From: Apteryx mantelli
Lineage: Eukaryota; Chordata; Aves; Apterygiformes; Apterygidae
Direction of reading: 5' to 3'
Assembly: GCF_036417845.1 (NCBI RefSeq)
Contig: NC_089981.1
Coordinates: 20,790,001-20,854,000 of the forward strand
DNA length: 64,000 nt
Shown: positions 1 to 14,900 of the stretch, piece after piece
How the letters are laid out: each line of letters begins with the position of its first letter
Position numbering within the stretch: position 1 is the first letter of the stretch
Position numbers and translations under genes: made by a program
The notes under the pieces: model-generated
Databases searched by the model: none
What the model saw: only the letters and a program-made list of their open reading frames with translations
Told to the model about the DNA's origin: nothing

Positions 1-3000
1 CCAAAGACTCCTGGCTGCTTTTTTTTTGTTTGTTTGCTTTTTTAGGACTACTCCAGATTCATAGTGGGCTCGGTTAAAATAATGGGTCTGGTAATCCCCC
101 ACTCCAGATAATGTGGGGAAATGTGATCTTCCCATTGTGCTGTTGTGTTGCGACACGGTGGTGCTGTATCTCCAAACAGCCCCTTCCCAACAGTGTAACT
201 CTGCTTTGTACTCACTTGGAGAGAGTCTAGTGTCGTAAGCATCGGAGAAATTCTCCTTGCCATAACCCTGAACTGGCTCTTTCTTTCTGCCTCCTAGCAC
301 CATCTCATTTTGTCTGTGTGTGACATTGGTACTATCTCACCACAAGTGAAACTCTGCATCCTTCTCTTGCTAGGACTGCTCCTATTCCCTGCTCTCTTCC
401 TGCTGCAGTCGCTGTTCTTTGGGCCCTGGGAGGCGCACTGAACTGCTGCTGGCCTTTTCTCAGCTCCAGATATACAGGAAGACCACCAAACTTTTGTGGG
501 TTTTGTTTTTTTTTTCCCCCCAAAGAAATAATTGAATTCCTAGAATACCACTGGTTTTGGAGGGAAGGGTGTGCTGTGTGCTGGGTTAATTCTGCTCTTA
601 GAGAATTCAGTTCGTCACTGACAGCAGAGTCAGAATAATTCTGGCCACTTTGAAAAATCCTGGCCTTGATCTGTTTTTCCCTAGATTTAAGCAAGGCATG
701 GATCCTCTGTAGTGTAAACAATTCAGGGGAGTTAAAACTATTTACACGAGCAAAAAATCTTCCTGCTACTCAAGGATTTTGCCTTTAATATGTTAAAAAA
801 CAACAGAAATATCTGTAGCTAGTATACCGGTAAATTGTTTATACTTCTTTAAATATTAATTTTTAAAAGCATACTGGAGTCCTGCAGATTAAGCTTGTAA
901 TACTGTTCTTCATTGTCAGAGGCGTATCTTCTGCCATCTAGTAATAAACAAGAGAGAGAAAGAAACAAACAGTTCAGGAAAACTGTTCCATCAACACAGC
1001 ATTCAGTTTAAAGCAACAGATATAAGTGTACTATGTGTCTCAGCAAAACTAAAGGTTATTGCAATGATCCTGGACTGAGATTTGCATTGCCTAGGCCCTG
1101 ACTTGTCTAAAACTGATAGATTATAATGACATGCTGGGATAAAGTCACATGGTTTAGCAAGTCTTCATCAGCTTCTTCTCGAAATGAGTGAGAGATCATG
1201 AACTTCACTACTGCTCTAGACTAAATAGCTCAAATTCCTCCAGTGCAGTGTTTTCAATAAAGAAATAACATGGTGCCTGAAGTCTGCTCCTCAATATGGG
1301 GCAGAAGATACTGTAGTCCTATACACCTTTTCGTGCTTCTAGAGTGAGATTTAGCCTGCCTAACTTTAGACATGTAAAGTTAGACTACTTCAAGCTAAGT
1401 GTCTAGGCTCTTTCTAGTATCAATGAAAAGAGAGAGTCAATCACCTCTAAAGAAGATGAACGGATTTCTGGAGGTCTCTCTCTCTCTCTCCATTGATGGT
1501 TTGTCCTCATCTTAGGATGGGATAAATTGTCTGCTGGAGATGCTTCTCTTTCCTCTGCCTTGAGAGGAAAATTGGACAACTTGCTTCGGCTCGATGACTA
1601 ACTCGTATTTAGCCAAACTTAGGCAAGATAAATCCCACCCGCTGCCTGAACCACTGCCATCTCAGTACTGCATACAGTATTGCAGCTAAATAGCACCCTT
1701 ACCAGGCGTTGGGCTGGAACTACTTAAACAAGGCTTGTGAAGCATTTGGAGGGTGAAAAGTACTTAGCACAGACTGTAGTACTGTATCATCAGGTTTGCT
1801 GTTAACGGAGGGTGTTTTATGTGCAACCTCACATGTCTCAGCTTCTCCGTGTAGTGTATTCAGCCAAGCCATGATATCCTGAGCTTTTCAAACACATTCT
1901 GTGCGGTAGCTATAAGAACTATAGACAGATTGGAGAGAATATGAGAACTCAATTTACTCCTTGCAGAAAAATCAGTTCTGGGAACTTAAAGTCAGCTCAG
2001 TGGTTTCGTATGATTAGAACTAAAACGTGTCTATCTTATGTTTCATGTTCCTTGCCTTTGAGGTGCCATGCATTTAAATACGGTAAAGGTGATGCAACCT
2101 TGAATAATCCAGAATGTCTCCCAAAGTCTTAAAATGAGCAATTACAAATGAACAATTACAACATCCGTGACACCTACTTACCGCCACCTCCCTTTCGTCT
2201 TCAACGTACAATAGTTAGATCACTTCTTCGTCTGATGTGTTTTGGAGAAGGATCTTGGTTTGCTGGCAGTATTTGGATTGGAGATGAGATCAAGGTCAGT
2301 ATGTGTGTGAGGGTATCTCGTGACTAATGCAGGTTGGGAAAGGAGTGACACAACAGTGCCTGGCTCTGAGTGGGCAGATGCTTTAAGCTTACTCTTAATA
2401 CTCAAGTATTAACTTGATTTTGTGAATTTGTGATATAGTTCCTTGTAAGGGAGTAGCAGGTACCATCAGCTATCTTTTTAAGGCCAGAGGCATGAAAATG
2501 TGTGATTCTTTGACTAGGGAGAGTATATGGGAGGAAAGTCTGTAGCTTATATAATCTTACGCAAGGTAGTAAGTTAAAACTTAAGCTGCAAGGTCTTTGG
2601 AGGCAGGCACCGAGCCTCTGTTTTGCTTTGTCATGTGGCTCCTTTATGACAATAGATAAGTAATTCTTCATCATCATCAGGCATCATCATCAAGAGAAGC
2701 AAAACTTTTAGTTGACAGGGTTCTCTTATATGATCAATGTTTGTATATTAATATGTAAATATAGCCTATTTATGGGGGTATTTGACTAGGAAAAGGAGTG
2801 GTCATTTAGAAATACATAAACCTATGATCTTAGGTATCAGAAAGAGATGGAGATAAGATTGTTGGCTTGCATCTGAAATCTTTAAAATATTTGCAAGTTT
2901 CAAAGTATTAGCCCAAATTTAGCTTACAGAATCTTAACAACAACATACTCCTTATTTTTTCTCTCTTTTGTTAGTAGCTGATCCATATTTACAAACTTCC

Positions 3001-6000
3001 AGTAAGCCTATATGTGAAAAGTTTTGGAGAAAAATGAAAAAAAAAATTGCTGATGCAATAGCACACTCTCCATGAACATCACTGCAAGTGGTTTGGTGAA
3101 TTTAGAACCCTAACAAAAATTGTTTTTGCAATAGTGCCAAAACTGCTAGAAAAGTCCATATGGTTGTACTTCTTCAAGCATTTTAGTTCTTTAGGTTATG
3201 AACTGTTTTTATTGAAGACATCAGGATCACAAGGATTTACATTTTAGGGCATTCACAGTTTTGTTTTAGTTAGCCTGATGCTGGGAGGTCCAGCTACAAA
3301 TCTAATACAAACCAGGAGTAGGAAAGTAAAAGTAATTTTTAATCCATCTCTATATTCCTTTGGTTATGGACTAGCTGCTGTTGGCCTGTAACAGTCTTCG
3401 ACCAGCACAGCTTCAATAGCTTGGAAAAGCTCTAATCTGCATCAATTCCATGGAGCTAGTCTGATACCTGGAATCACTGTGGAAGCGGCTGTCTGTACTC
3501 ATCTTGTTTTCCCATGTGCCAGTGAGAGAGAGGCATCTGGAATATAGCATTATGATGGCTCTGTGCTAGCTGGAGATTATCCTGCTTTGAAGAATAATCC
3601 TGTGATGTGTCAAACTCACCTCAGGACTATTCCATATGCACCTCTGAAATACTTTGATTTCAAGCTGAACCACTCCAAGATTGTTCTAGTAATGTCTCAA
3701 CCTAGGATAAAACTTTCAAGCAAGACAGACTTCAGAAATTAGGAACCAGAGGGCGTATAGTAATTTAGTAATAACTCTTGGGCCATCAATTACTCTTTGG
3801 AAACATATTGTTCCCAAATATTGTCCATAAAACCTTAAAGTCAAAAGAGCAGGTCAGATGTAGTCCAGAGTCTGTAGAGTAAATGTCGCCTGAATAATAT
3901 CTGATGATACTGAGTAGGTGTACTACTGAGCTTCTGTGTTTTAAGTACCTCATTAATTCAAATGCTGTGTTTTCAAGGATATTTTTAGAGGGGCCACCTA
4001 CTCAGTGACATTCTGTTGTCAAACAGAAGCAAGCTTTCCGCTTACTCGTCACTCACAAGCACTTGTCTTCTCCCAGTTATTTAATATAATGAGATGGTTG
4101 CTTACCACGAGGATTCCTCCGAGTATCAGCAAAGCAAAACAGCTATTTACTAGCTAGCCTTAAAAATTACCAGAACTGGAGTTTAAAACACTGCAATAAA
4201 ATGCATGGTTCAGTTTGCAGGTAGAAAGACAGATCATTATGTTTGTTTATTTTTTGAAAGGATGGACACAAGCAAAACGATGAGATAAAAGGTATACTTT
4301 AGCCATATACCATCCAACCACCACTAAAATTAAGAATCCTATAATTCTGCAAATACTATCTGACAGTTCCTCTATGAGAAGCTCATGCAAAATAAATAGA
4401 CATCTGAGGAAATTATTGTAGTATAAGCATAAAAATATTTTTTCTGCTAAAAACAATTCCTGCATAATACAAATTTGCTTACAAGAACTTTGTTTTGGCC
4501 ATTGCCTAACACAGTATATTAATCTGCACAATTCAGTTTGGCACAACTTTCATATCATAAATGGTTTGATTAACAGATTAGACAGCTTTGATTTTTTGTG
4601 GTAGTTTAAAAATCTATTAATAGGTTTTTAATTTTTTAGTCCAAATAAGCATATATCTTCATTATTCACAGGACAGGCTTTTGAGTGTAACTTACAGCGT
4701 CCTTTGAGGTACAGCATTGATTGTGGGCCCCAATTTCTCGCTACGGCTTTACTCTGCAAGTTACAAAAAGAAAGTGGGTATTGTTTCACCAGAAATGAAC
4801 CCTCTCAGAATATTCAATAGGGACATTTGTAACCCCCTGTTTACCTTTGGAGCACACCAGGTTTCAACTACGAGAAAAGCCATGAAGATGGCACAGGCAC
4901 AAACCACAACAGTTCTAGCTTTCTGAAAGAAAACAACAATACTTGTAACTACTATTGCTTTCCTGCTGCAGTTAGCAAAATGGAGCAGTGAATATGATGA
5001 ATAGCTTCATGCACATGCCATGATCTTCTTACCATTCTGTCACGTCTGCTGTCACTCCCTTGTACTATCCAAATTTCTGTCAAAGAGTTGGTTTGCTACT
5101 CTCTCACCCGTAAAGAGCTCAGGTAGCTGAAGATCATAAAATAGAGAAATCTCAGTTCAGTTGATCATGGTTCTTTCCACCCGTCTGTCTGACAGGCAAC
5201 AATATATGCATGCACATTCGTTTGTGAGAATTAGATATAAAGTATTTACCTTCTTTTGTGATTAAAGCAAGAAAATTATGTGTCAGGCTCTTTTATACCG
5301 GGGGAGCTAATGACAGTTGGCCCCAGGAGATCTGGAAACAGCCTGTACCCAAAAGAAAAAAAACCACAACACAAAAGTTGACTAAATGTCAAGCATTCTC
5401 AGTAGGTGGTGCATACATGGAATCTTCATCATCAGTCCCCCTTTCTACTACAACAAACAACTGACTATAAGATTAGAAAACCGTTTCCTCTATATACAGA
5501 GTCTATTCCATGTGCATTTTTGTCACATACTTCTTATTTTCCGTTGTTCATAAATTATGTGGTGTCATAGCATTCATGGATCTGTAACAATTTTATTTTA
5601 CATTCATGTATTTTTCAATGGATTCATTACAGCCATTATTTATGTTTTTATTGTTTCCTAGCTTATAGTATAAAAATACATTCTTATTGCACTTTTTTGG
5701 TATGCCTGTTTCAGGCCTTTGATCCCTTGATTGCAGTAGCAATGACTGTGTACATTTAATATTAATATAATTACAAGCGATTATTTTAATGGTTGTGTTC
5801 ATTAGGAAAGTAGTTTGTGCCTGTTAAAACAGCCCCCATTGATCACATAGGGTTTGATACTGTTCTGTTAATTTTCGGATTTCTAGATTTAATAATGGAG
5901 AGATGAAACAAAGGGTTAATTAACATTTCGCTTTTAACCAGTGACCTTATAGATTTGCCATGCGTGTGACTAGATATAGAGAAGGTAAATGATATCTCAG

Positions 6001-9000
6001 TGTGCATGGTATTTAGCCGTCTCCCTGCTCAGACAAGGCTTTATTCATTTCTAACTATGCTGGATCTTTTTCCCGCTGCAGTTGCGTGCAGAGATGTGGC
6101 AGTCCAGTAGCCCCTGTGCAGCTGGGTCAGTGGCTTGCGTGTCCATATAAACTGATACAGACCAAGTCTTGGTCCCGTTTCTCCTCTAGCATACCTTTGT
6201 CACTTCTGAAGTGACTTGGCTAGGACTCAGAAAACTGCCCCAGAGTTTGTACTAAGCAGCCAGTGGAGTTCTTGACCCCTCTGCAGAAACTCTCCTGTGA
6301 TCTGGAGTAGAGCTGTCTGGTTTTCTGCTTTCCTGGACTTCCTCATCTCTGCGCCAGTTCCATAAAACACAGGCAAATGCATCCCTGTGCAGCAGAAATT
6401 GTGTTTAAGTATAATGGCTTCTGGTGAGACACGAATATTCTTTAGTTCTCAAACTGGTAATATTTTGACAAATCGTAGCTGATGTTATTCTTGTGTAGCG
6501 GTGATTACATGTAATATGCACCTTGCTTTTTTGGCTTTGTTTTAACCGAATGATTTTCTTTATTGTGTATGCTCAACTAAAGCTTCGGATAGTTGTTATT
6601 GACTGAGTGATAAATGAAAAGGTAATTGTTCAACAACTCTTAAATAACTCACTAAAACTTTCCCAAGACAAATGAGTAGAATTTTACGGCTATTCATTAC
6701 TCTGTAAGAATGATTTCATTTGAAAAGATCTGATTGCTTTAATGCCTTCACATCTCATTTAAAAATTTTAAATAATAAGTGGATTGAGGTGTTTTCCTTC
6801 GTAATTCCAAGTGCTACTTTAAGGATATGCACATTATTACTGAACTTTAAGCTACTCTTATTTTTTTAAGCATTTAGTATGGACCTAACTCTCCAGTCCT
6901 TACGTAAGTCTCTCTTACACAAAATTTTTGCTGACCTAAGAGTGCAAGAAAAGTTATTCTGAGGCAAACCAAAGCTGAATCTAGCACAACACTGTGTGAC
7001 TTATAATGGCTAAATGCAGATAACTGTGCAAGGAAAAAGAAATTTGTGGAGTGAGACTTCCCTCTACTCTCAAATCCTTTGGAGATCATCAGACTTACAT
7101 CTGGAAAAGTGTGTTTACTAACTCCTGATGGAGTGTGTCTAATTGCATTTTAATCTGTTTATACTTTTGTTGCCACCTCTTGTGATGCGTTCTGCAATGT
7201 AACATGTTGTGTGATAAATTAGTTCCATCAGTTTGTTTCTAACTTTCCCTATGGAACTTTTCCATTATAAGAAATGAAGAAAAATTATTCCCTATTCACC
7301 TTTTTTTATCCCCATTTGTGATTTTGTAGACCCATGTCAAATTCTAATATTCTGATGGCCATTCTTCTGTCTAGGCGAAGACATGTATTCCATTTCATTT
7401 TCCTATTAATGGAAAGTGTTCCATACTCTGCCCTCACTGTACATGTTCTTGCTCCACTGTTTCCTTTGCTAGAAGAGGTGACCAAACCTGCGTGGTGTTT
7501 GGAAGGTAAGTGCAGTGGAGATGATCACGGTGCAACAGAGAATTTTTCTGTCTCCTCCTCCATTATTTTCCCAATCATTCCCAATGCCCCGTGAGAACTC
7601 TTCTTAACAACAAAACGGTTTAAGTATGCATATTAATATATTCTTAAAGACATCAGTTGCCAGGGAAAAGCAAAGCTTAACATTTTAAGCAATACTACTG
7701 ATTTGAGTAGGTAAATACAGGCACTTGAAAGGATTTTGATTTTCAGAGGACAAATACGCATCACATTGAGAAATCCACTCCTGGGGGCTTCTCAAATTTC
7801 TTTCTGAAAATTAAGTCTATAGGTGGAAGTTTGCTATTTGTATATTACCAATGCAAAGGATCTCCTCAACTTTAAAAAAAGAACAACCAAGAGAATTGTT
7901 TCATTTTGTTTTATTTTCAACATTCAGACAGAGACAAATATTGAAATCTGGAGATCTTAATTGCAGAAAAATTGAGGTCTGATTTTTAATATTTAACAGC
8001 CTCTGTTTTGTCCAAAACTTGTAACTACAAGTAATTAAACCATTTTGAAAATCAAGCTTTTGATTTTTTCTCATCAGCCAATCTGCTCGAGCCATGAGAC
8101 TTCTACTGTTTCTTGTTTGGACTGTGTGCATTAGCTTATGTTTTCTTCAGTTGTTACAGACTTTGAGAAATACTTCTTTGGAGGATTTGTCTGTCTCACT
8201 CCATTGATTTATGTGGCAGACGTTGTTAGACAAAAAACACCCAGTGGTTTTAATGTTCATTAGTTCTTCGCACAAACGCATTTTGGGAAAACCTTCCAAT
8301 TTACTGAGGATCAGATCATGCACATTGTGTTTAATATGCTAAAGTTTATTCTTTGTTTGAAGGGATAAGTTCCAGGTTTCATTTTAATATGTTTAAAGGG
8401 CACAGCTGAAGAAAATTCAGTGCAAGAGATATGGGGTCCCACGTGTGAGCACGTTGCTTCACAGACTGCTAAATATTGCACTTCTTGAGGAGGCTGGAGG
8501 GATGCCTCTCTCTGAAGAGGTTAGCTTAAGCTGTCCCTTTGCTTTACCGAGAGACCTGTGCTGCGCTAGTGTGAATCATATCGAAAATGTAGTACAATTA
8601 CCCGTTCCCTTGCCTGTTTCAGTGATGTACACCGATGTACAGAGTATCACTGTGTACAGCTATATGCATCCTGCGAAGAGTGAAAATTTGATTACTTTCT
8701 GTGCCTGAACTGCTGCACGCGGACTTCTCTGTAGCTTATGTTTTTACTTCTCTGTTACCAGACCTGTAAGTAAGAAAGATAACATGGTGAAAATACACAA
8801 ATATCTGTCTCCCAAGAACACCCCAAAAGTTTTGTTTAGCTGCAGTTCTACAGATGAAGAAAATACTTTTTCCAAAGTTAGTCTGCCCATGCTTAGTGGC
8901 AATATGAATTCAGGGAATTCTAATGAGGAAAAATCACATCCCCAAGGGAAATTTTGATTCATTTGAACTATCTGGAATGATTTACAGAGTTCCAGCAGCT

Positions 9001-11539
9001 GGGGTATAGACAATAAACATAAATAGACTGGCCCATCTCTATTGCGTAGAAGATCATTATGGCTGTTGAGCAGTTCCTTCTTTATGGAACAAACCCTTTC
9101 AGAGCCAGGATGATATTTCATCAACCAGTCCTTGATGAGATGAAGTCTGGCCTCTGACAAGTCTTTCATATATTACAGGTGATAAAAAGAAGATGTGCAG
9201 GTGGCTGTTCAAGTACTCAGCTGTTTCTTAATGGAGAAATAATGTCAGTTTTGGAAGCAGCTGTTACTTGTGTTGTAAGGTGATGTGATAGCAAAAAACA
9301 CAGGAGAATCTTTTGCATCAATCTAGTATGAGTTGGGTCATTAAAACTATAGTCAACCTACAGACATGAAGATTTTAACTCTCTGTTAACTCAAGTAGCT
9401 CTCTGAAATCAGTGAAATAGTTTCACGCTGTCCCTATGCTGCCTTGCTAAAAGCTGCACCACAACCAGTCAAAATCAGCCTTTTTTTTTTCATCCTGGTC
9501 AGACTCGGACCATACTGAAATCAGCAAGTTTTTCTGTTGGCCTCAGTGTCTTTGGATAAAGCCTTCTAATCTGCAGACGGTACTGGTTTGGTCAGCTCTT
9601 GTAATTTTTCTTGAAGTCCTGTCTGCTGGAAGCATCTGATGGTGGAAAATCCTTGATACATTTTTTAAAGTAAGCTTTTAACTTTCACAGTTGTGGAGAA
9701 GAAGATGAAAAATGGAACGCAGTGTTTTCTTTCAAAATGAAGGATCTAGAATACCACACCCAGTTTATTTCTTTTTAATTTCCTTTCTTTTTAGCATCCC
9801 TCATATTTGCAGTGGCTCAAACAATAACTTTTGATTGTCTGAGTTTGGCAATGACTCTGTGAAAGATAGCATAGCACATAGTTTCCTCTGCATTAACTGT
9901 AATGTGCTTTTTTCTTCTCTACATGCTGATGTTTTTTCTTTGTACTCCACTTTAGCTATATGACCTTTTCTCGAACAATTCTTTTTCAAATTTCAGGCAC
10001 TTAGGGGACTACTGACATAGCAAGAATGGTAGCTGTATTGCTACTTTTCCCTCGCCTTGGGTTAATTTGCTCTTGAGCATTTAATACAGTATCTGTTACT
10101 ACCTGCTTGCTACCTTGTGCCCTTTGTGCCTTAGATTATGTTCGCAAGTAGCCCCAATTACCAGTTCCCAAGGATTACTCAAGTCCTGTACCATTATTCT
10201 GCTTGCTCTCACTCCTTCCTGTCATTAGAAGATGTGATTGCTTTTACCCTTATGTTCTAACAGTCCATCTCCAACTGCCTAAATCTAAATCACCTGCTCC
10301 CCAAATAAATTCTTCCTTTTTGAAATTATTCTCCAGTGCACTCAAGGTGTTGGATGGATTATTATCCTGTTTTCCCAGGCCAGGTAAAGGCCCCATTGCT
10401 ATAGTTCTCAATCCTTCAAATGCTTCGGCAGGGTATTACAGAAAGCCCCCTCTCCTTGAAGAAGAATTCTGTATATCTGGATATCTGGCCAGACTTTGAA
10501 CAAGTTTTCCACTCATCTCCTCCTGAATTTCAGGATGGGGTAGGTGCACTGTTGATACAGAGAGTCCAAAAACTCTTCCTTATCTCCTTTCCCATCCTTT
10601 CCTGAGCATACTGTAGCAATCTGTAACAATTTGCCCAAGCAAGCTCTCATAACATCATTTCAGTCATGCTTTCATTGTCTATTAAGAATTTAATTCCATT
10701 TACGTCCACCCCACACACTAATGCTAGCCTTAATTGTTAAAGGGAATTGGCAGGCTTTCCCCTTGTACCCACTTAAATCTTTTTCTGCCTTGTTCAGTTT
10801 AGTCCTCTTCTTTTGATACTCTGTGTTGGATTGAAAGGCTTTTGATTAGCTTTCTATGATGAATACAGAAGGAACATTAGATGAGTTATGACAAAGGAAG
10901 ATGTAGCTTTCTAGATTGGTTTCTGTGAACTAGCTATTTCAGAACATCCATATTGTGATGATCCTTCAGGACAATAAGCCACGTAATTGCACTAATAATG
11001 TAACGTGAGGTAAAATGTATTCGCTCCACAGAAGAAAGATGTAGCATTTGATTAGGCCTCTGCAGCATACGCTCTGGTAAGGGAAGAGCTGAGAGCATCC
11101 ACAGCCCCTTTCATTTCTGTCAGAAATGTTGTATCTCGAATGAACTCTGCAGAGGTGCTGGTTGATTTAATCCTTTCCAGGTAGTCCACCCTGAGTATTC
11201 CACAGTGAGAAATAACATGCGGGCAGCTCTCTCCATCTGGGTTCTGTACTCATCAGTCTATGGCACTGATTTCTGGGGGCATAGATAATTTCCTTAGAGC
11301 TCCTTAGCGCACTGCAGGACCATGCTGAATTCCCTGGGCTGAGAAGCAGGGCCCAGTGACTGGTGAGGAACCAGTGTCTCTGTACAGCATTTCATTTTAT
11401 AGTGCAGACGAACCTTTGGTACGGCAGGATGCCAAGCCCTTCTCAGAGTGTCAGGGCCCAGAGCACATTCCCTACGCCTCCTAAGGGTTTGGCTGCCTGG
11501 GCTCAAGGAGAGCTTAGATATGATGCTCCGGAGTGGCTT
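1..11539. other. Intergenic DNA, no gene recognised
   Basis: This AT-rich stretch lies downstream of the galanin gene. The open frames in it are short (up to 141 codons), lack recognisable domains and do not join into a spliced gene that I can see. A short (TC)n run sits at about 1475-1491. In mammals the gene on this side of GAL is TESMIN (MTL5); I looked for its cysteine-rich CXC repeats and did not see them. Distal exons or a non-coding RNA could still be hidden here. Confidence 0.6.
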
Positions 11540-11900
11540 TTAAACTGAAACTCCTCATACATGGTCCTTGCCTAATCCCTGTTGCAGCCATTCCCATGCC
11601 TGACTGTGTACCCTGTTGATCTGGACCCTGACCTTGACTCGTGGACTTGACTTCCTGGCTTGATCTCGGACCTGCTTCATCGCTACATGCTTTGCTGGTG
11701 ATCTGGACTGTTGGCTGAACCTGGCTACTATCACTGGAGCTGCTCTGTCCTTCTTGCTCAGGTACTGTGGGACTGATACCTTACTGGTAAGGTCACTGCC
11801 TTCTTGTCACCCTCAGCTCTTAGCTTGGTTGCCCTTGAGGACTAGCCTGCCCTTGCTGCTCCCGCTCACAGAGTTGTTGGACAGTGAATAATTTTGCAGC
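11540..11900. repeat. Possible old diverged repeat, CT/TG-rich
   Basis: Base composition changes here to CTG/TTGAC-rich sequence with imperfectly repeated short phrases such as 'ctgaccttgact', 'ggacttgactt' and 'cttgatctcgga'. This looks like a decayed interspersed repeat, possibly an old LTR fragment, and not unique sequence. No termini, target-site duplication or coding remnant is visible, so the family is not assigned. Confidence 0.3.
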
Positions 11901-14900
11901 AAGATAAGCCTAAAAAGACTGAAGATTTTACCTGCCCTTCATCCTGACAGTGTTCCCCTATGCTAGAAAAAAATCCATCTTATTAACAAGCATCTGATAT
12001 TTTGCTATATATGAAAGGTCTGTACAAACTGGTTGCCAGCAATAGCAAGGGACAGTGCTTGAATGGTTTAGGAGATTCTTGTTTTATATAATCCCTGAGC
12101 GTGAACCCTTTATACTCACCGTGCTATTCTGCATGCTAATTGCTCAGTATTAATGGCTGATTCTGTCTCAACTATTTGAAAGCTGTTTATTCCTGCTGCT
12201 ACTGGCTCTAGTGAGAGCTAGAGGCAGTTGTTTCTTCGGAAAATCATTAACAGAGTTCAAATCCAAGTGCTGGACACCCCATATACAATCTAGTTCTTCC
12301 CTGTTCGGCTGCCTAAAGGGCGCTGCACCATTACCTCTTTCACAGGAAGAGGTAGGGACTCACTGTAAACTTTCAAGTGATTAAAACCAAAATCTTTAGA
12401 TAGGTCAATGAGATCAGGAGAAGGGAAGCAACAAAGTTACAGGATGATAATTAAATCTCAACAGAGAAAAATATAATTGCAGAGAAAGAGGATATGTGAG
12501 CTGGTTTTCAGGAGGAAAAAAAAGCCTCGTGAGAAAGGAGACTAGTTGCTGTCCTGTTATATGCTTAAGAAAGAATCTCTTTATACCGTGAGAAAAGCAA
12601 AGTGCTGTGGGGCAAGGTAGTGTGATCTTTTTTTCACTGACCTGCCACCTTTGAAGAGATTACAAGCTATATCCAAAATGTCATTACATAGTCTCTTTCT
12701 TCAGAACTGTAGTGAAGTAAACTCCCACATGAATAAGCAGTGATTTATGAGTTGGGTCCTTCTGGTGAAGAGGCTGTGAAGAGCACTCATTAACCTCAAA
12801 TTAGATAGCTGGAAGCTGAAGGAACTATTACTCACATAATTCAATAATCTAATTATGGCAGATAATTGATGCAATCATTCTGCTTCATTTGGTCAAGGAT
12901 AAAAGGCCTGATTCTGATACTTTTCCTTGTGCAGGTAATCTCTGATTGTACAAATAGTTCCTTGACTTGACAGAGGAGGATTTGCAAGACTAGGCTCAGA
13001 AGCTGGATTCACTACGGTAAAATTCAGATCCATAATTTTCCTTTTGTTTCACTCAGAACAGCCTAAGTAGAGCACTGTAGGCTGTAAAGTCTGCCATGGC
13101 CTGCAGTGACTGAGCAGGATAGGAGGAGAGTTACAGACCCAAATTCCCACGTAGCTGCTCCCATAGATTTGGACTAAATTTTAAATTGTGAAAATATTGC
13201 TTTTCAAGTATTAGTTTATAGTCAGTAAAACCTAATATTAGAAGTGCTTCCCCGCATAATATTGGCTGAGCTGCATGATGAAAAATGAAGTTTCACTTTG
13301 CATGTGTCATAGCCTCTATTCTGCATGAATATAACCCACTTCCATCTTCCAGAAATTCGTTTTTTCCATGCAGCTTTAACACCAATGTCTTCTTGGAATC
13401 CACAGAGAGACGCAATGCTCTAGAAACATGTTTCTGAATGTTTATTATACAGTTCAGAGCTGCTAATTTCCCTGAATGATCAGACAGTTGACTTACTCCT
13501 AGGACTGATGCACTATCTCCAAACCCAGTGTCAAAATTTGTGATTTGAAGCTCTCAAAGTGAATAAAACTCCTTAAAATCAAAAATAAAAAAATTTTGGA
13601 AGTTTTTCTTGTGCTTTTGAGCACAGAGAGTTTACTCGCATTTTTTTCTACAACCGCTAAAATTACACAGGTTTATCATGTGGTATTATTAAAGAAGGAT
13701 TAGATTCTCACGTAGTTATATGACTTCAGGACCCAGAGCTTTAAATAGCACTCTAGAGACAACAAAACTAATAATTTCCCAAAGATCTGGCAAAACTGGT
13801 GTCCCCTCAAGATATGGCAATACCGTTGCAGCTTTAAACCAAAGACTTCTGGCTGATATTACCGTGCCAGGACAGGTGAATGTAGTGGACATGTAAAATT
13901 GATAGGTTGGTTCTCCCTTGGATGAGAGTGAGTGATTCTCCATAAATGATCTCACTTAATGACAATTAATTTTCAGCAGTTTAATTCCTTTTTCTTTTGG
14001 ATGAGATGCATTAGCAACCTGGATGAAATCTGACAGTCGGGAAAAGTTTGCTCCAGACAAGTTAATGTTCTTTTCTTACATGTAAAAATCACAGTAGCGC
14101 ATAAGGCTGGCTGTCTCTTTTACCAAAAACTCTGATTGTGATTGGCTTCACTCAGTGCTGATGAATGTCTGATCATCATTCATTCCATCCTTCTGCCACA
14201 ACTTGGAGGCATTAGACTGTAATTCTAAGAAAGCATAGAAAAATGGCTTTTCAAAAGTCTTTCCTTCTTTTCAATCCCTCAGGTTTTTGGGTGACCAGTG
14301 TCTGATATCCTGCATTTCAGATTTGAGGCCCCTGAACGACAGTGTACTTGTTCCAAGCAAGGTAAGTCACAGTCACCAGTATATGACTTTAAAACGATAA
14401 ACCTTAGTGAGTAAGCAGACAGGATGGTCCTTATCTCTTCACTCTGGTTAGTTGGGCTCTGCCTGCACTCTGCGTCACATCGTGTCTTCTCACTAAACGT
14501 CTTCATGTCACATCGTGTCTTTTCACTAAATCAGAGGATTTATAAGAGGGAACTTGGAGCTGTTCAGAGGAGCTGGCACTAGTAGTTTATAGGCTATTGT
14601 TTAGCTCTGAGTAAGATCTGATTAAATGTAGCTGAGTGAATCATGAGAAACAGAAGCAGAGAGTAGCTGCAGGTTCTCACTTTCCTTCCCAGAGATGCCT
14701 GGTGACTGCTTTGGGGTGGGATAGCATCATGACTGCTGTCTGCCATGTACTAAACTTTTTCTAAATGAAAAACAAGATGCATTTTCAGTGTTGAAATTTC
14801 CCTGTTGAAATATTGCTGCAGCACGGTCCTGAGTGTTGTATATAGCTGGGCAGTGACATCTTCCTTCCTAGCACCCATGAAAGTGAATGCCAAAGCTCCA

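Noticed and set aside
8744..9169. A 141-codon open frame on the minus strand
   Set aside because: No recognisable domain, no splice or promoter context, and AT-rich composition like the surroundings. A frame of this length is plausible by chance across six frames of 64 kb.
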